Positions 15,201-23,341 of a DNA stretch of 64,000 nt are shown in pieces. Position numbers and translations under genes: made by a program. Where the stretch lies: contig OY804579.1 of NCBI GenBank assembly GCA_963680875.1, positions 23,607,804-23,671,803 on the forward strand. Reading direction: 5' to 3'. The stretch's first letter is position 1. Each line of letters starts with the position of its first letter. The notes beneath the pieces are model-generated. The model saw only the letters and a list, made by a program, of their open reading frames with translations, was not told where the DNA came from and did not search any database. This DNA is from Bathymodiolus brooksi. Lineage: Eukaryota; Mollusca; Bivalvia; Mytilida; Modiolidae.

Positions 15201-18200
15201 GTCTGACATGGTTAGGTATGAAAGATTCATGATTTGAGAGAAGGTGTTTGATTGGTCAAGTCCTTTCGACACCAATAATGACAGATTCCTCAAAATGTCG
15301 CTGTTGAGATTCTATCATGGCGAGACCCCAGGAAAAAAAGGAAACAAATTGAAAATGACGATGAAAAACAGAAAAAGAAACAGGAGTATGAAAAAAAATC
15401 ATCTTGACAGGAAATTTTCCTCAAAATGGAAAACAGAGCGACTTTGGGCTGGTTAGTTTTTAATGAGGGAAAAAATGTGATGACATGCATTACATGGATT
15501 GAATTATTTTTGACACTCAGATAGATATCATTGAATCTGTACAAGAAACTGTGCTTATTAATGATGATGATTTGGACATTATTCATAAATAATTTAATTT
15601 GATTTGAATACTGCAATCTGATTGGCTAATACGCCTGGAGAAAATTTTGGTCATACTCGATAACCTGGATTGGTATTGTGACGTCACCAACGTGTTCATC
15701 CGCCAACGACAAATTCAAATAGTCACGAAATAATCGTAATTAAAATTGAGGAATCATTAAATTTTGCTGTAAAAATTAAATTATAAGGAATATTTGAAAT
15801 TGTTGAACAGGTTATACTTGCATAACCTGGTTTGGGTCAGTTTACGCTTTTCATAAACCGCTTCGCAGTTTATTAAGCGCAAACTGACCCAAACCAGGTT
15901 ATATCGTATAACCTGTTCAACAATTTCAAATATTCCTTAAATAATCTGACATTGAAATTGGTCATAATGTTGATACTAGTGTGCAGTGTGGACCGTCCAC
16001 AATTTCCCCTCTTACAAACACAGAAATAGCAATTAACCTCTTGTGTGATAAAGACATCGATGATGATGATGATTACGAAGATGAATGTTATGATTTCCAG
16101 GATGAGCTTTTTAATTTTGAACAAATATTGAGACTGTCATGAGATAACTGAATACCTAAAAATTTATTCTTGAAGTAAACATGTTAAACAAATAAACGAG
16201 TTTTTAATGGCGATGCGGAATATGTGGTGGCATTTTAGATTTTTATTCGGTCAGACAAATTTTCTTTCAGTCAGACAGTTTTACTAAATTGCCTGACCGA
16301 TTGTCAGACAAGTTGTCTTGGATTTTTGATATGTCTGTATTCATATAATCTTTACCACTGTGTATAACTAAAAGTACATACATTTGTAGGTATTCATATA
16401 ATCTACTAAATGTAATGGTGACAACTTGAAATCAATAGTACAAATCAAGGGTTTATTTTACATTATCTTTACTCTACAAAAAAATCTTATATGTTAACAA
16501 TGAAAGTCAGAAGGTAATTAGAAAGAACGGAGAGAGATGTTTAACATGCCACAAGGATCCTGATAAATTGTACTGCAAACCATAATGGCTAATTAAATAT
16601 TAACACTTCTACTTATAAATGAATTAGGTTAATTTGGCTTACAATGTTCATCATCTTAAAGTTTGATATGCATCAGCTGTCATCACGATGAGCAGTAAAA
16701 CTTTGTTCGGACCAGTAAAATTTTCAGTTTTTATTTAGAACTATATAAAAATATATTCAAGAATTTGATTCGGACCAGTTAATTCAAATCTTCATTTCGA
16801 GGACTCTTATCGGGTAATGGTAGTGCTATTTTATCATGGGCAATTAAATCCACGACTTGAAAACAACAAATGAAAGAAATTATTATTTTGAAACAAAAAC
16901 ATCACCCAATATTTTTCCATTTTCAATTGATACAAGTCTGAGTTTATCCATTATTGCATGGAAGTAAGTCATAAAGACTTATATCCAAGCACCAAGAGAA
17001 AGGAATTTTATTTTATTTCTACAAACAAGCAGTAATAGCAGTCATGGAGTCTGTAGTTAGAATTTTACATAGAAACTAAAATGTAACATTGTCCAGATTA
17101 CCAAATGTTAATACAGTATATATACTTTCAAGTCCTTCATTGTGTTTTACATGATTAAGATAATACTTTAATCTTGTATAACATGTTTTTTACCTCTTTA
17201 TGCTCTTTATGAACATGGACAGACGTGTAAGCATCATCACCATCCCTGTTGGGCCAGTGTACAGCTCTGACTAGGTGGGGCATCTCTGCTGGAGAATTCT
17301 CTCTTGAACTGGGTGCCTTTTTAGCACCACTGCCTGGTACCACTGCTGTCAGCTTAGGGGGTCCTTCTGCCTCCCTCTTTTTCTGTAACATACAATTACC
17401 AGTTATAGATAATTATTGTAACCAACATTTCTCCCATACATTAAAGAAAATAAGACGAAAATATAATATGATAATATCTTTTAATTTAGATTCTTGCTGT
17501 ATATAATTATTTTGCATGCACAAATTTCACTGACTAGTTAGTGATAAGAACAGGTGGCATTTTGAAAAATCAATCAATGATGTTTATAATCATTATATGA
17601 AGTCATTGGATCAGGAAGATTCACTTTCAGCATGCATTTCTTACAAAATATATTTATATATATAACACATCATTCTAATTTTTTTTCAAATAAATATTCA
17701 ATGTGATTTATTATAAAAATTTAAACTATAATGTAAAATATTATTTATCTCGTTTTGATGAAACACAATTGCTAAAATAGTTTAGTTGAATTACGAAAAT
17801 ATATCTTAGATTAACTGATATGAAATGAATTTGACCTTTTTTCTATGAAACAGTACTGACAATGATATCTTCCTGCTGAATTATAGTAAAATCTGGTATA
17901 TTTGACATGAAACCAGTCTTAGATGTTTGTTCACTTCAATATAAGCAGGCAAAAAATAGAATAAAATGCACATTACACAAAAATATAACTGATTTTGTAA
18001 TTTGCACAACACAAGAGTTTGTGGTTAGAAAATGCAGCTCTATAAAATCACTGTAATAAAAAAAATGTGATTAACAGAAGAAAAATACAATCTAATTAAA
18101 ATCAGCTGGTACAATGTGCAACGCTCCCACCTTAATATTTTACAGAACCTGATTAAAGGTCAAATCAAGGTGAACTTTCACATATAAATATTTTTTTAAT

Positions 18201-21200
18201 CAACTAATCCAGAAGATTTATTTTTACCATGTCAAAAAAGGCACTGTTAAGATTGTACCAGCAAAGTTTTCATTGGCTGATCATGAGTTCATCTAGACAC
18301 GACCTCTAATCGGGTTCTGTAGGATATGTTACAAGGAGTGTGATTTTAATCACATCGAAGAAAAATGCTAGTTATCTAGTGCAAAATAAAAATGAAGAAC
18401 TTATTATATAAATACATGCTGGAACTACTTGTAAATAAATTCTTACTAAAGCCCTTTTGAAATGAAACTACATGTATAGAAAATTTTCCCCAATTCTTTT
18501 AAATTTCTTGATAAAATTTTAACAAACTTACAAGTTGATATTTGCAAGAAACTTTTGTAAAAGATGTGACAATATTATCTCCAACTCTTTCATATGCACA
18601 TACTCATTGTGGTGGCAAAAGTTAGTGTCAAACACCAATGAAATCAACGTGGTGACAATTAAGCATGCTACGTGAGAAAAACATCACTTTTAAACTATAG
18701 AAGGGTTGCAATCAAATCTCAACTTGGCAAGTTGATAAAAAAGTTTTGTAAGTTCATAATCGAGAACAAGTACATGAATTTTCTAACACAAGCTTCTATG
18801 TAGTAGTTATCAAGCATGTGCAGACTGACAGATATAGCAAGGAATCAAACTGTAAACCATACTATTATAAGATTACTACTAGGTACAGATAAAAAACTAG
18901 AAAAGACGTATGCCCCCACACTTGATAATTATTGACAAAGTTGTTTTGTTAGGAGTGATTTTTTAAAAATGAAGTGTGTCTGCAAGACACAAATGATGCC
19001 CCCACCTGACCATCAAAATCATGTGGACATGCACACCTCCATTATATCTATAAACATCCTACAAAATATTAAAGCTGTAGCTCCAAAACTGTAGGAGGAG
19101 ATAGCCGGACAAACCATGTATCTATATCTGGACGGATGAACAAAATGACTAAGTCCAACTACCTGTCATTTTGAGAATATTTGAAGAAAATCAAAATCCT
19201 GTGGACATGCACACCTCCATTATGTGTACAAACATCCTACAAAATATTAAAGCTGTAGCTCCAAAACTATAGGAGGAGATAGCCAGACAAACCATGTATC
19301 TATATTCGGATGGACAAGGGTAAATTAATATGCCTGTGGGGGGGGGGGGGACTTATACATGTAATGAAACTCTTCTTACATCACCAACCATTTTATCCAC
19401 CTAAACAATTCTTGTTGATCATGTCAATATTATTTAAATGTAATCATTTGTTTTGTATGATGTTCAGAAAGAAACAAATTCAGGTAATTTTTAGAACAAA
19501 AAAAGAAATATATATTGTTTATATAAAATATTTTCTACTATGTTAACTACATGTACACATTCTTAAATTTGGAAGTTCCCAAAAAGAAATGTTCATTTTA
19601 TAAAATGGTAGAAATCTTAAATATCAATATATGCCTTTTGAAAATTTCATTAACTTTTTTTTTCACTTTGAAAAGTCATCCACAGAATATACCCCCCACC
19701 ACCCCAATTTTTTTTTTAAATTAAAACAGATATTGCATGTAGAATACTTTTGTTATTTTTCTTATCACTTCTGAACATCATAGTTTTGTTATATTTGACA
19801 ACACACTATAAAAGCCAAGCAAAGCAATATGCACATTTTTTGGTATTGTTACCCGCTCCTCTTCGTCAATATCAGCCTGCCACAGTGACCTCACATTGTA
19901 TACAGCTTTTGAAGGAGACTGCAAAATAAACAACATAATTTTTCATATTCAGGATTTGAGAACTTGCTTAAACATTGTGGGAGATGAAGGAAGATATTTA
20001 CTTTTATATCATAGGTTTGAAGTTTTTTTGTTTGTTTGATGGTGTTTAACACCACTTTCAACAATGTTTCAGTAATATCGTGGAGGAAACCGGAGGACCC
20101 GGAGAAAACCACTGACCTGTTGCAAGTCACTGACAAACTTTATCACATAATGTTGTATCAAGTACCCCTCGCCTAAGCGGGATTCGTACCTACGTTAGTG
20201 GTGATAGACACTGTTTGTATAGGTTGTTATAAATCCAACTACTATACGATAACGATGGTCCAAGTTTTTATTCTGAGAGATTTACCTTTCAATGGCGTAG
20301 TAATGACCAGTTATTTTAACTTCTGTTAAATTTTGTGATTAAGTAAGGGATCGTCGCAAATTGTGACAGTTTTTTTCAAACGAAGTTAGTTTCGTTTGGT
20401 AGGTGGGTGGTTTTCAGCTGTCATGTTTGAAAAAAAAACAAAATCGCACATTGAGATTTGTCAATAAATCTTTAAAAATGCACTTAAAAAACGGCATAAA
20501 ATTGAATGGAACATCGTTTTAATTTCTTTCGAGTCTGTATATTGTACTTAAGAATTGAATGCATTCTTTTGAAGTTTCATTGGGGTATGAAAGCGTTGAT
20601 CGAAGTACATTTTCATTGAAGCGCAGTAGCGCTTCATGTTGAAAATGTAGTTCGATCAACGCTTTCATACCCCAATGAAACTTCAAAAGAATGCATTCAA
20701 TTCTTATAATTATATTTAAATCACACCAAAATTTAATACAGGTGAATTTTTCGTTGTGAATTTTATTTGTGTTAGATTATTTGCTGTTGGAAATTACTAC
20801 TCCATTGATTGTTTACATCTGACGTCGTCATGGAGGCACATGCAAGTTCGGATTTGAGTTTCATTGGGATGTGAAACGTCTCTTTTATAATCATGTGACC
20901 ACTTCATAACCAATCATATTGTAACATTTCAATGAAAAACAGAAGTAATGTAATTATTGTTTCTTTAGTACTGAATAAGTAATGGGTATATGTACACAGC
21001 TCTGGTTTCCTGTTTGCGGTACAACTAAATATAATACGCAATGAAAAGCAACGGTCTTCTTTTGCAAATTAAAAAAATAATGTTTTCGAATCTTGGAACG
21101 TTTTATACTGTTGTCAAATTTAAAATAATACTATAATGTATTAAACAAGTTTCGATCAAAGAGAGTAAACAACAGATACCATGATGCCTATGGCGGGTTT

Positions 21201-23341
21201 TTGTTCTTGTGTACATTGCAGAAATAGGCTTTCAGTAGTTTGTGATTGTATTGATCACTTTCGGTATTTTGTTATTGTATTGATTAAGTATTAAACATGG
21301 CAGCGCCCTGTAAAAAACGTCTTGTGCAGACAACACTATTCATAGATAGACCCTTTATCATGACATGCATATGGAGAATACATGGTTCTAAACCCTATAT
21401 TTTTAGGTGGAGTATGGTTTATAATACATCAGTATTGTTTTTCACACTTTCATTTGGAGGGGGTGGGTGGGTGGTCTGAGCCAAATGAAACTAACTTCAT
21501 TTGAAAAAAACTGTCACATTTTGAGACGATCCCTAAGTGAATAAAGTACAATGATATTTAAATCATCATAAATCATAATTTCCTTACATTATTATTTGAA
21601 TCAATGTTTTTGAATAAAGTACAAAATATTTGTCAGAATTTGAACAATGATCAGCATAAATACTTACCTTCTGTAGAGTTGTTTTCTTTTGTAGTTCAGC
21701 CAACCGTGAATTTCTAGACCTGAATATTTTCTTTTCTCTGACGGGTTCCTTAGCTTTGGCAGAATTCTGTGAACCAGTTGAACCCTGACTGCTTGACAGT
21801 ATATCTTGTGAACTATTCATCTCTGATGGACTGTCCATTATTTCCTGGGAATCCATTATATTAGTTTCCTGTGAACTTTCCAGAGTAGGAATATCTGTTT
21901 CTTGTGATGTTTCCATACTATCTCCTGGTTTTCCAACAATGTCCGGCATTGGAGAGTCTGATTCCTCACCAGAGTCAAAACCAAATGAATTATCTGCAAC
22001 ATTTTTTCTTGTTTTCTGTTTTACTTCTATTTCCATGGGTTCACTCTCCAATGGAGGAGGAGGTGTTTCTTCCTTAACAATTTCTTCCTCTGGTTCTTCT
22101 ACGGCGGGTAAACCTTTGTTCTTACTTTTAAATATTCTGTTTACTCTAACCCCTGCTCCAGTAGACGATTGAGTTTTACGTGTGAATGACCTTGGAGGAA
22201 CTGGAGCTGCCATTGTAAAGTTATCAGAATTTTCCTCTGTTAAGTCAAAGGCGGAACTATGTTTATTTTTGTTTAATGTCTTGATTTCCTGACAAGTTAA
22301 TTCAGCAGCATCTGCTAAATTTGATACCTGACTTAGACTGGAAATTGCCACCTCGTCTTGGAATCTTGGTCCTCTTGGTTTCTCCTTTAGATAATTTTTA
22401 AGACCAGCCATAGGTGGAACTTTAGGAGAGCATACAACAATTACAGTAGAACCTTTACCATGTTTGATCTCAGATTTCTGCAGGACTCTACTATTGTTTA
22501 ACCTGCCCACTGGATCATCTGTATGAGGTTTATACTTAAACTGACTGTACACAGCTGGATCCATATAGTGACTACGGAAATTTAAAACGGTTAACCCTTC
22601 CTCACTGTCCTCCTCTGAGTGTAAAACATGTGTTTTACTGGTTATCATTCGTGGTACATTATTGTGTCCCCTACGTCGTGCATATGTTCGTGTTGTTTTT
22701 CTCTTTACATTTTCTTCTGCAAATGCATAATCAATCTCTCTCTCAGGAGAATCAGCAAATACATCTCTGTTACTGTTTCTTGATCTTTTCTGAACCTCAC
22801 TTTCCTCTTTAAATTTACTACTACCCTGATCAACAGATTGTTGTGGAGATTCCTCAACATTGTTGTCTTTTTTCTTACGAGAATATGTACGTACTGGTCT
22901 ATTCCTGTAATTAGACAGAGGAACGTCATCTTCCTCCTCCTCCTCCTCTGTTCTCTCGGCCTTAAGGTCTGGTGCTTTCTGAGAAACCTTAATATTTGGA
23001 ATTGCTGGACGGCCTAGTCCACCAGCTCCCCCTGTAGATGAAGGAGGAGCTACATTAACAGGAGGTGGTGCCTCTTTCTTCACTCTTGAAGATCCATCAT
23101 CTTCAAAATCAAAAGAAAAGGGGTCAGTTGATTCAGTTTCTATTTTAACCTTTTTACATGTGACTTCAAAAGGATCATCCTCTCTGACTCGACTGAATGA
23201 GGTTTTCCCCCATTTTGTTTGTGAGGCTGACTTGGATGAGTTTGGTTTCAGGGCATCATCAAAGGCTTTACTAGCTGCTGTATCTTTACTGTATGTCTTA
23301 CTATATGTCTTCACAGCAGGCTTAGTTGCCATATTATATCT
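1..23341 (-). CDS. WAPL: WAPL cohesin release factor, thirteen coding exons, 3' end outside window
   Basis: WAPL binds PDS5 and cohesin in the nucleus and opens the cohesin ring, releasing it from chromatin. The coding exons on the minus strand are 23332-21668, 19918-19853, 17382-17194, 13734-13598, 11952-11841, 9239-8991, 8141-8030, 6344-6241, 5433-5357, 4588-4446, 2646-2531, 1476-1336 and 235-1. All have AG/GT borders and phases that chain without a break, giving 3346 nt and about 1115 residues. The C-terminal two fifths match my memory of vertebrate WAPL block by block: [73 protein letters not shown] and KSGEW. The N-terminal half is low-complexity, with PDS5/cohesin-type short motifs. Human WAPL is about 1190 residues, so roughly 80-110 are missing beyond base 1. 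No frameshift or internal stop was seen, so the gene looks intact. The promoter was not located. Confidence 0.95.
281..677. mobile_element. Short repeat bounded by TATACCCCCC / GGGGGGTATA, copy 1
   Basis: This roughly 400-bp unit lies in a WAPL intron. It begins ATATACCCCCCGC, ends GCGGGGGGTATA, and has a near-identical copy at 12849-13245. It holds two related halves (a CGACCAAAAATGAAAGGGA module and a second ATGAAAGGGATCC module) and an ACAGACGGACATGG tail. It encodes nothing. The ends form a short inverted repeat, so a MITE-like or other non-autonomous element is likely. The class is not certain. The rest of the intron to 1335 is AT-rich without recognisable content, apart from a truncated SINE tail near 690-745. 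Confidence 0.75.
1336..1476 (-). CDS. WAPL: WAPL coding exon 12 (residues 991-1037)
   Basis: This 141-nt exon, phase 0 on both sides, has acceptor ATTTGCAG and donor GTAAAT. It encodes [20 protein letters not shown], a variable acidic loop, and [11 protein letters not shown]. It matches [15 protein letters not shown] and VQALVQ of vertebrate WAPL. Confidence 0.93.
2498..2514. repeat. Short (TA)n microsatellite
   Basis: A run of alternating TA, followed by TGTGTGTA, lies in the intron next to WAPL exon 11. It is simple sequence with no other feature. Confidence 0.8.
2531..2646 (-). CDS. WAPL: WAPL coding exon 11 (residues 952-990)
   Basis: This 116-nt exon, two bases completing Glu and then 38 codons, has acceptor TTGAACAG and donor GTAAGTATC. 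It encodes [19 protein letters not shown] and [16 protein letters not shown], which match the vertebrate order [28 protein letters not shown]. Confidence 0.9.
2791..3609 (+). mobile_element. Tandem-core interspersed element (pearl-like layout), five modules
   Basis: It begins AGAGGCTCAGTGGGCTGAGC and ends with GCAAGGTGAGCTAAAA. Between these are about five diverged modules of roughly 150-157 bp, each running from GACCTTCCA.AGATGCTTCC through CCAATCAGAAACAAGAATTG to a GGCGGCCATGTTTGTTAA block. The same ends and core recur at 43557-44112 (three modules) and 59770-60905 (seven modules). A short core array inside constant ends resembles the pearl elements described in oysters. That link is from memory of layout, not sequence comparison. 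Confidence 0.75.
4180..4352 (-). mobile_element. tRNA-headed SINE, degenerate copy
   Basis: On the minus strand this reads a tRNA-like head (a degenerate B box in the GATTTGAACTCATGAC region on the plus strand) followed by a tail ending TGAAAGTGGAATTAAACG. It shares its parts with copies at 20030-20255, 25507-25732 and 62742-62872. It is non-coding and lies inside a WAPL intron. Confidence 0.65.
4446..4588 (-). CDS. WAPL: WAPL coding exon 10 (residues 904-952)
   Basis: This 143-nt exon, one base in and one out around 47 codons, has acceptor ATTTTCAG and donor GTGAGTT. It encodes [17 protein letters not shown], a variable loop, and then [15 protein letters not shown]. The last block matches MRAIIGVLLNLTNDNEWG of vertebrate WAPL. 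The split codon joins to exon 11 as Glu. Confidence 0.9.
4589..5356. other. WAPL intron, nothing recognised
   Basis: This is AT-rich intron sequence between exons 10 and 9. I see no repeat family, ORF or RNA gene in it. The following introns at 5434-6240 and 6345-7445 are similar. Part of 5820-6150 has the look of an old dispersed repeat (ACAGACAGACAGATATCC) but I cannot assign it. Confidence 0.5.
5357..5433 (-). CDS. WAPL: WAPL coding exon 9 (residues 879-904)
   Basis: This 77-nt exon, phase 0 in and 2 out, has acceptor TTTTTCAG and donor GTAAGT. It encodes [18 protein letters not shown] and IISSSCC, matching vertebrate VTVHNPENQSYLIAYKDS. A second GT four bases earlier in the exon could be used, but only the chosen donor keeps the frame into exon 10. 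Confidence 0.88.
6241..6344 (-). CDS. WAPL: WAPL coding exon 8 (residues 844-878)
   Basis: This 104-nt exon, two bases completing a split Val codon and then 34 codons, has acceptor TTTTTCAG and donor GTAAGTATT. It encodes a divergent loop and then [12 protein letters not shown], which aligns with AERCLRVLES of vertebrate WAPL. The fit of phase, position and the RCLRVLE block makes the call firm although the first half is variable. Confidence 0.88.
7446..7973. repeat. 66-bp tandem array, eight near-identical units, in a WAPL intron
   Basis: Eight units of exactly 66 bp start at TGGATGAGTAGCATC. They are almost identical, with one C-to-T change seen in the fourth unit. Because 66 is divisible by three, one plus frame and two minus frames stay open for 177-189 codons. 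These frames are not supported as genes: WAPL exons 7 and 8 join in frame around the array, no splice site flanks it, and the predicted peptides are pure repeats. Confidence 0.9.
8030..8141 (-). CDS. WAPL: WAPL coding exon 7 (residues 807-843)
   Basis: This 112-nt exon, phase 0 in and 1 out, has acceptor TTTTTCAG and donor GTATTA. It encodes [20 protein letters not shown] and [16 protein letters not shown], which match vertebrate [22 protein letters not shown] and LDHIVDK closely. The following intron contains the 66-bp tandem array at 7446-7973. Confidence 0.93.
8890..8984 (+). mobile_element. Truncated end of the tandem-core element next to a WAPL donor
   Basis: The segment GCAAAGTGATGACAATAGCT...GATGAGCTAAAAATA is the 3' end of the family seen at 2791-3609 (there GCCAAGTGATGGCAAAAGCT...GGTGAGCTAAAAATG). 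Only the terminal part is present. It stops about 6 bases from the exon 6 boundary at 8991. Confidence 0.65.
8991..9239 (-). CDS. WAPL: WAPL coding exon 6 (residues 724-806)
   Basis: This 249-nt exon, phase 0 on both sides, has acceptor TTTTCAG and donor GTAAGAT. It encodes [20 protein letters not shown] and a helical segment ([13 protein letters not shown]), then a variable charged loop ending in [16 protein letters not shown] is almost the same as in vertebrate WAPL. The donor sits 6 bases from the end of a truncated repeat (8890-8984), so repeat sequence abuts the splice site. Confidence 0.95.
9311..9479. mobile_element. Fold-back hairpin element 1
   Basis: Two arms of about 75 bp (9311-9384 and 9405-9479) are near-perfect reverse complements around a 20-base loop. 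The ends read GTAGGATTGAATGC and GCGTTCAATCCTTAC. End sequence and layout resemble the hairpins at 15783-15939 and 20549-20706, which suggests one fold-back MITE group. Confidence 0.85.
10043..10479 (-). pseudogene. Broken DUF3504 / Crypton-type tyrosine-recombinase-like N-terminal fragment
   Basis: On the minus strand an ATG at 10479 opens [15 protein letters not shown], which ends in FDH and a stop near 10309. After two frame changes the reading resumes as [20 protein letters not shown] and then [26 protein letters not shown]. The RFK...LDD..L..IE...TKKNTKW pattern is what I remember from the entry to the DUF3504 recombinase-like domain (KCTD1/ZMYM/QRICH1-related, derived from Crypton). The catalytic part is absent. 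It sits in a WAPL intron next to hairpin 1 and is probably carried by a decayed transposon. Confidence 0.45.
10500..11840. other. AT-rich WAPL intron, nothing recognised
   Basis: This is long intron sequence between exons 6 and 5. I found no coding similarity, array or clear element in it. The stretch around 10700-10810 has ATTCCAATC-type sequence in opposite orientation to 9480-9495, hinting that 9300-10815 was once a single element, but the ends are not clear. Confidence 0.4.
11841..11952 (-). CDS. WAPL: WAPL coding exon 5 (residues 686-723)
   Basis: This 112-nt exon, one base completing a split Ser codon and then 37 codons, has acceptor TATTTCAG and donor GTAAGTT. It encodes [20 protein letters not shown], nearly identical to the vertebrate block around PSFRMHLRAHG, a core helix of the HEAT-like WAPL domain. 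Confidence 0.93.
12190..12520. mobile_element. Second SINE-like family, copy 1
   Basis: The block from GTGAGTGAGTGATTATTG through CGAGCCAATCAGTTTTTGCT and GCATGCTTAGCAGAGAAGC matches 44115-44330, which retains a better tRNA-like head. No coding potential. It lies in the intron between exons 5 and 4. Confidence 0.55.
12849..13245. mobile_element. Short repeat bounded by TATACCCCCC / GGGGGGTATA, copy 2
   Basis: This is a nearly identical second copy of 281-677, with both ends intact (TATACCCCCCGC and GCGGGGGGTATA). The close identity of the two copies suggests recent movement. Confidence 0.8.
13598..13734 (-). CDS. WAPL: WAPL coding exon 4, start of the conserved WAPL domain (residues 641-686)
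   Basis: This 137-nt exon, phase 0 in and 2 out, has acceptor TTTTAG and donor GTATAC. It encodes [11 protein letters not shown], then [18 protein letters not shown] and STRCL. It matches the vertebrate block LYTVVQ, ENQEFTDDIEYLLSGLK and TRCLS. The acceptor and the first 17 exon bases lie in a 53-bp unit that is repeated three times upstream (13718-16403), so decoy acceptors exist in the preceding intron. Confidence 0.93.
13781..14683. mobile_element. hAT-like element, 903 bp, 6-bp TSD CCACTG
   Basis: The termini are CAGTGTGGGAAACCA and its exact complement TGGTTTCCCACACTG, flanked on both sides by CCACTG (13775-13780 and 14684-14689). The empty site is visible in the neighbouring 53-bp unit (TTTACCACTGTGTATAAC), which confirms the borders. 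No transposase was recognised, so it is non-autonomous. Confidence 0.85.
14726..16337. mobile_element. hAT-like element, 1612 bp, 5-bp TSD TATTC, with decayed zinc-finger ORF
   Basis: The termini are CAGACATATC and GATATGTCTG, flanked by TATTC (14721-14725 and 16338-16342). The empty site AGGTATTCATATAATC is seen in the other 53-bp units. Inside, around 15296-15500 on the plus strand, a frameshifted reading gives a basic stretch, KWKTER, and then [14 protein letters not shown]. This resembles the BED/TTF-type finger at the start of ZNF862-like hAT proteins. A hairpin (15783-15939) lies within it. Confidence 0.8.
15783..15939. mobile_element. Fold-back hairpin element 2
   Basis: This is a near-perfect inverted repeat with ends ATAAGGAATATTTG and CAAATATTCCTTAA and a loop around TAAACCGCTTCGCAGTTTA. 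It is nested in the hAT-like element 14726-16337. Confidence 0.85.
16404..17193. other. WAPL intron, fragment of hAT-like subterminal sequence only
   Basis: Around 16690-16830 the motif TTCGGACCAGTAAAATT occurs, shared with subterminal parts of hAT-like copies at 35-37 kb. Otherwise this is AT-rich intron with nothing recognised. Confidence 0.4.
17194..17382 (-). CDS. WAPL: WAPL coding exon 3 (residues 578-640)
   Basis: This 189-nt exon, phase 0 on both sides, has acceptor TTACAG and donor GTAAAA. It encodes a charged linker ([17 protein letters not shown], then [17 protein letters not shown]) leading into the WAPL domain. It ends in EHKE, which lines up with the KE just before LYTVV in vertebrate WAPL. 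The linker itself is weakly conserved, so the assignment rests on flanking order, phase and that join. Confidence 0.85.
17383..18890. other. AT-rich WAPL intron, nothing recognised
   Basis: I see no gene, array or identifiable element in this stretch, apart from short TA-rich runs near 17650. Confidence 0.5.
18895..19335. mobile_element. Dispersed repeat with a duplicated internal module of about 180 bp
   Basis: It starts AGAAAAGACGTATGCCCCCA. The module CATGTGGACATGCACACCTCC to AAACCATGTATCTATAT occurs twice (about 19020-19125 and 19200-19306), with AAAGCTGTAGCTCCAAAACT in both. It ends near a 12-G run at about 19339. Non-coding. Confidence 0.6.
19853..19918 (-). CDS. WAPL: WAPL coding exon 2 (residues 556-577)
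   Basis: This 66-nt exon, phase 0 on both sides, has acceptor TTTTGCAG and donor GTAACA. It encodes [16 protein letters not shown] and an acidic end. It matches the SPTKAVYNARHW segment of vertebrate WAPL just before the conserved helical domain. It is too short to be found as an ORF and was recognised by homology and splice sites. Confidence 0.9.
20030..20255 (-). mobile_element. tRNA-headed SINE
   Basis: On the minus strand a tRNA-like head with a B box like GGTACGAATCCCGC is followed by a body containing TTATGTGATAAAGTTTGTCA and a tail ending TGAAAGTGGTGTTAAACACC. It is the same family as 25507-25732 and 62742-62872. RNA polymerase III internal promoter boxes are implied by the tRNA likeness. 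Confidence 0.75.
20346..21534. mobile_element. TIR element of 1.2 kb with AGGGATCGTC ends
   Basis: The left end, AGGGATCGTCGCAAATTGTG, is mirrored by CAC..TTTTGAGACGATCCCT at the right. Similarity extends inward through CTGTCACA / TGTGACAG and the AAACGAAGTTAGTTTC region. Flanks are AAGTA and AAGTG, a possible 5-bp TSD with one change. The hairpin at 20549-20706 lies inside. No transposase ORF was recognised. Confidence 0.7.
20549..20706. mobile_element. Fold-back hairpin element 3
   Basis: Arms of about 72 bp with ends TAAGAATTGAATGC and GCATTCAATTCTTA meet at a palindromic centre (AAGCGCAGTAGCGCTT). End motif and size match hairpins 1 and 2. Confidence 0.85.
21668..23332 (-). CDS. WAPL: WAPL coding exon 1: start codon and disordered N-terminal half (residues 1-555)
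   Basis: The start ATG is at 23332-23330, nine bases after a poly-pyrimidine acceptor (TTTTTGCAG, exon from 23341). A 5' UTR intron therefore lies just upstream. The exon ends at 21668 with donor GTAAGTA, phase 0. It encodes 555 mostly disordered residues. Short motifs known to recruit PDS5 or cohesin can be seen: KTYSK twice at 8-16, RTYSR at 148-152, RTYAR at 215-219, and [11 protein letters not shown] around 449-459 with the FGF triplet at 450-452. The first FGF-like site of vertebrate WAPL reads DPFSFDF here (70-76), so FSF replaces FGF. Acidic runs lie at 128-136 and 412-422, and an S/Q/E-rich stretch at 473-525 contains many SQE repeats. The open frame upstream of the ATG is intronic. 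Confidence 0.93.

Larger units (their letters stand above)
13718..16403. repeat. 53-bp triplication covering the exon 4 splice acceptor, split by two transposons
   Basis: Unit 1 (13718-13770) includes the start of WAPL exon 4 and its TTTTAG acceptor. Unit 2 begins at 13771, is broken at CCACTG by the element at 13781-14683 and at TATTC by the element at 14726-16337, and ends at 16350. Unit 3 is intact at 16351-16403. Each unit reads TTTACCACTGTGTATAACTA then AAAGTAC..TACATTTGTAGG with small changes. On the minus strand each copy keeps a TTTTAG acceptor-like site. Confidence 0.85.
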
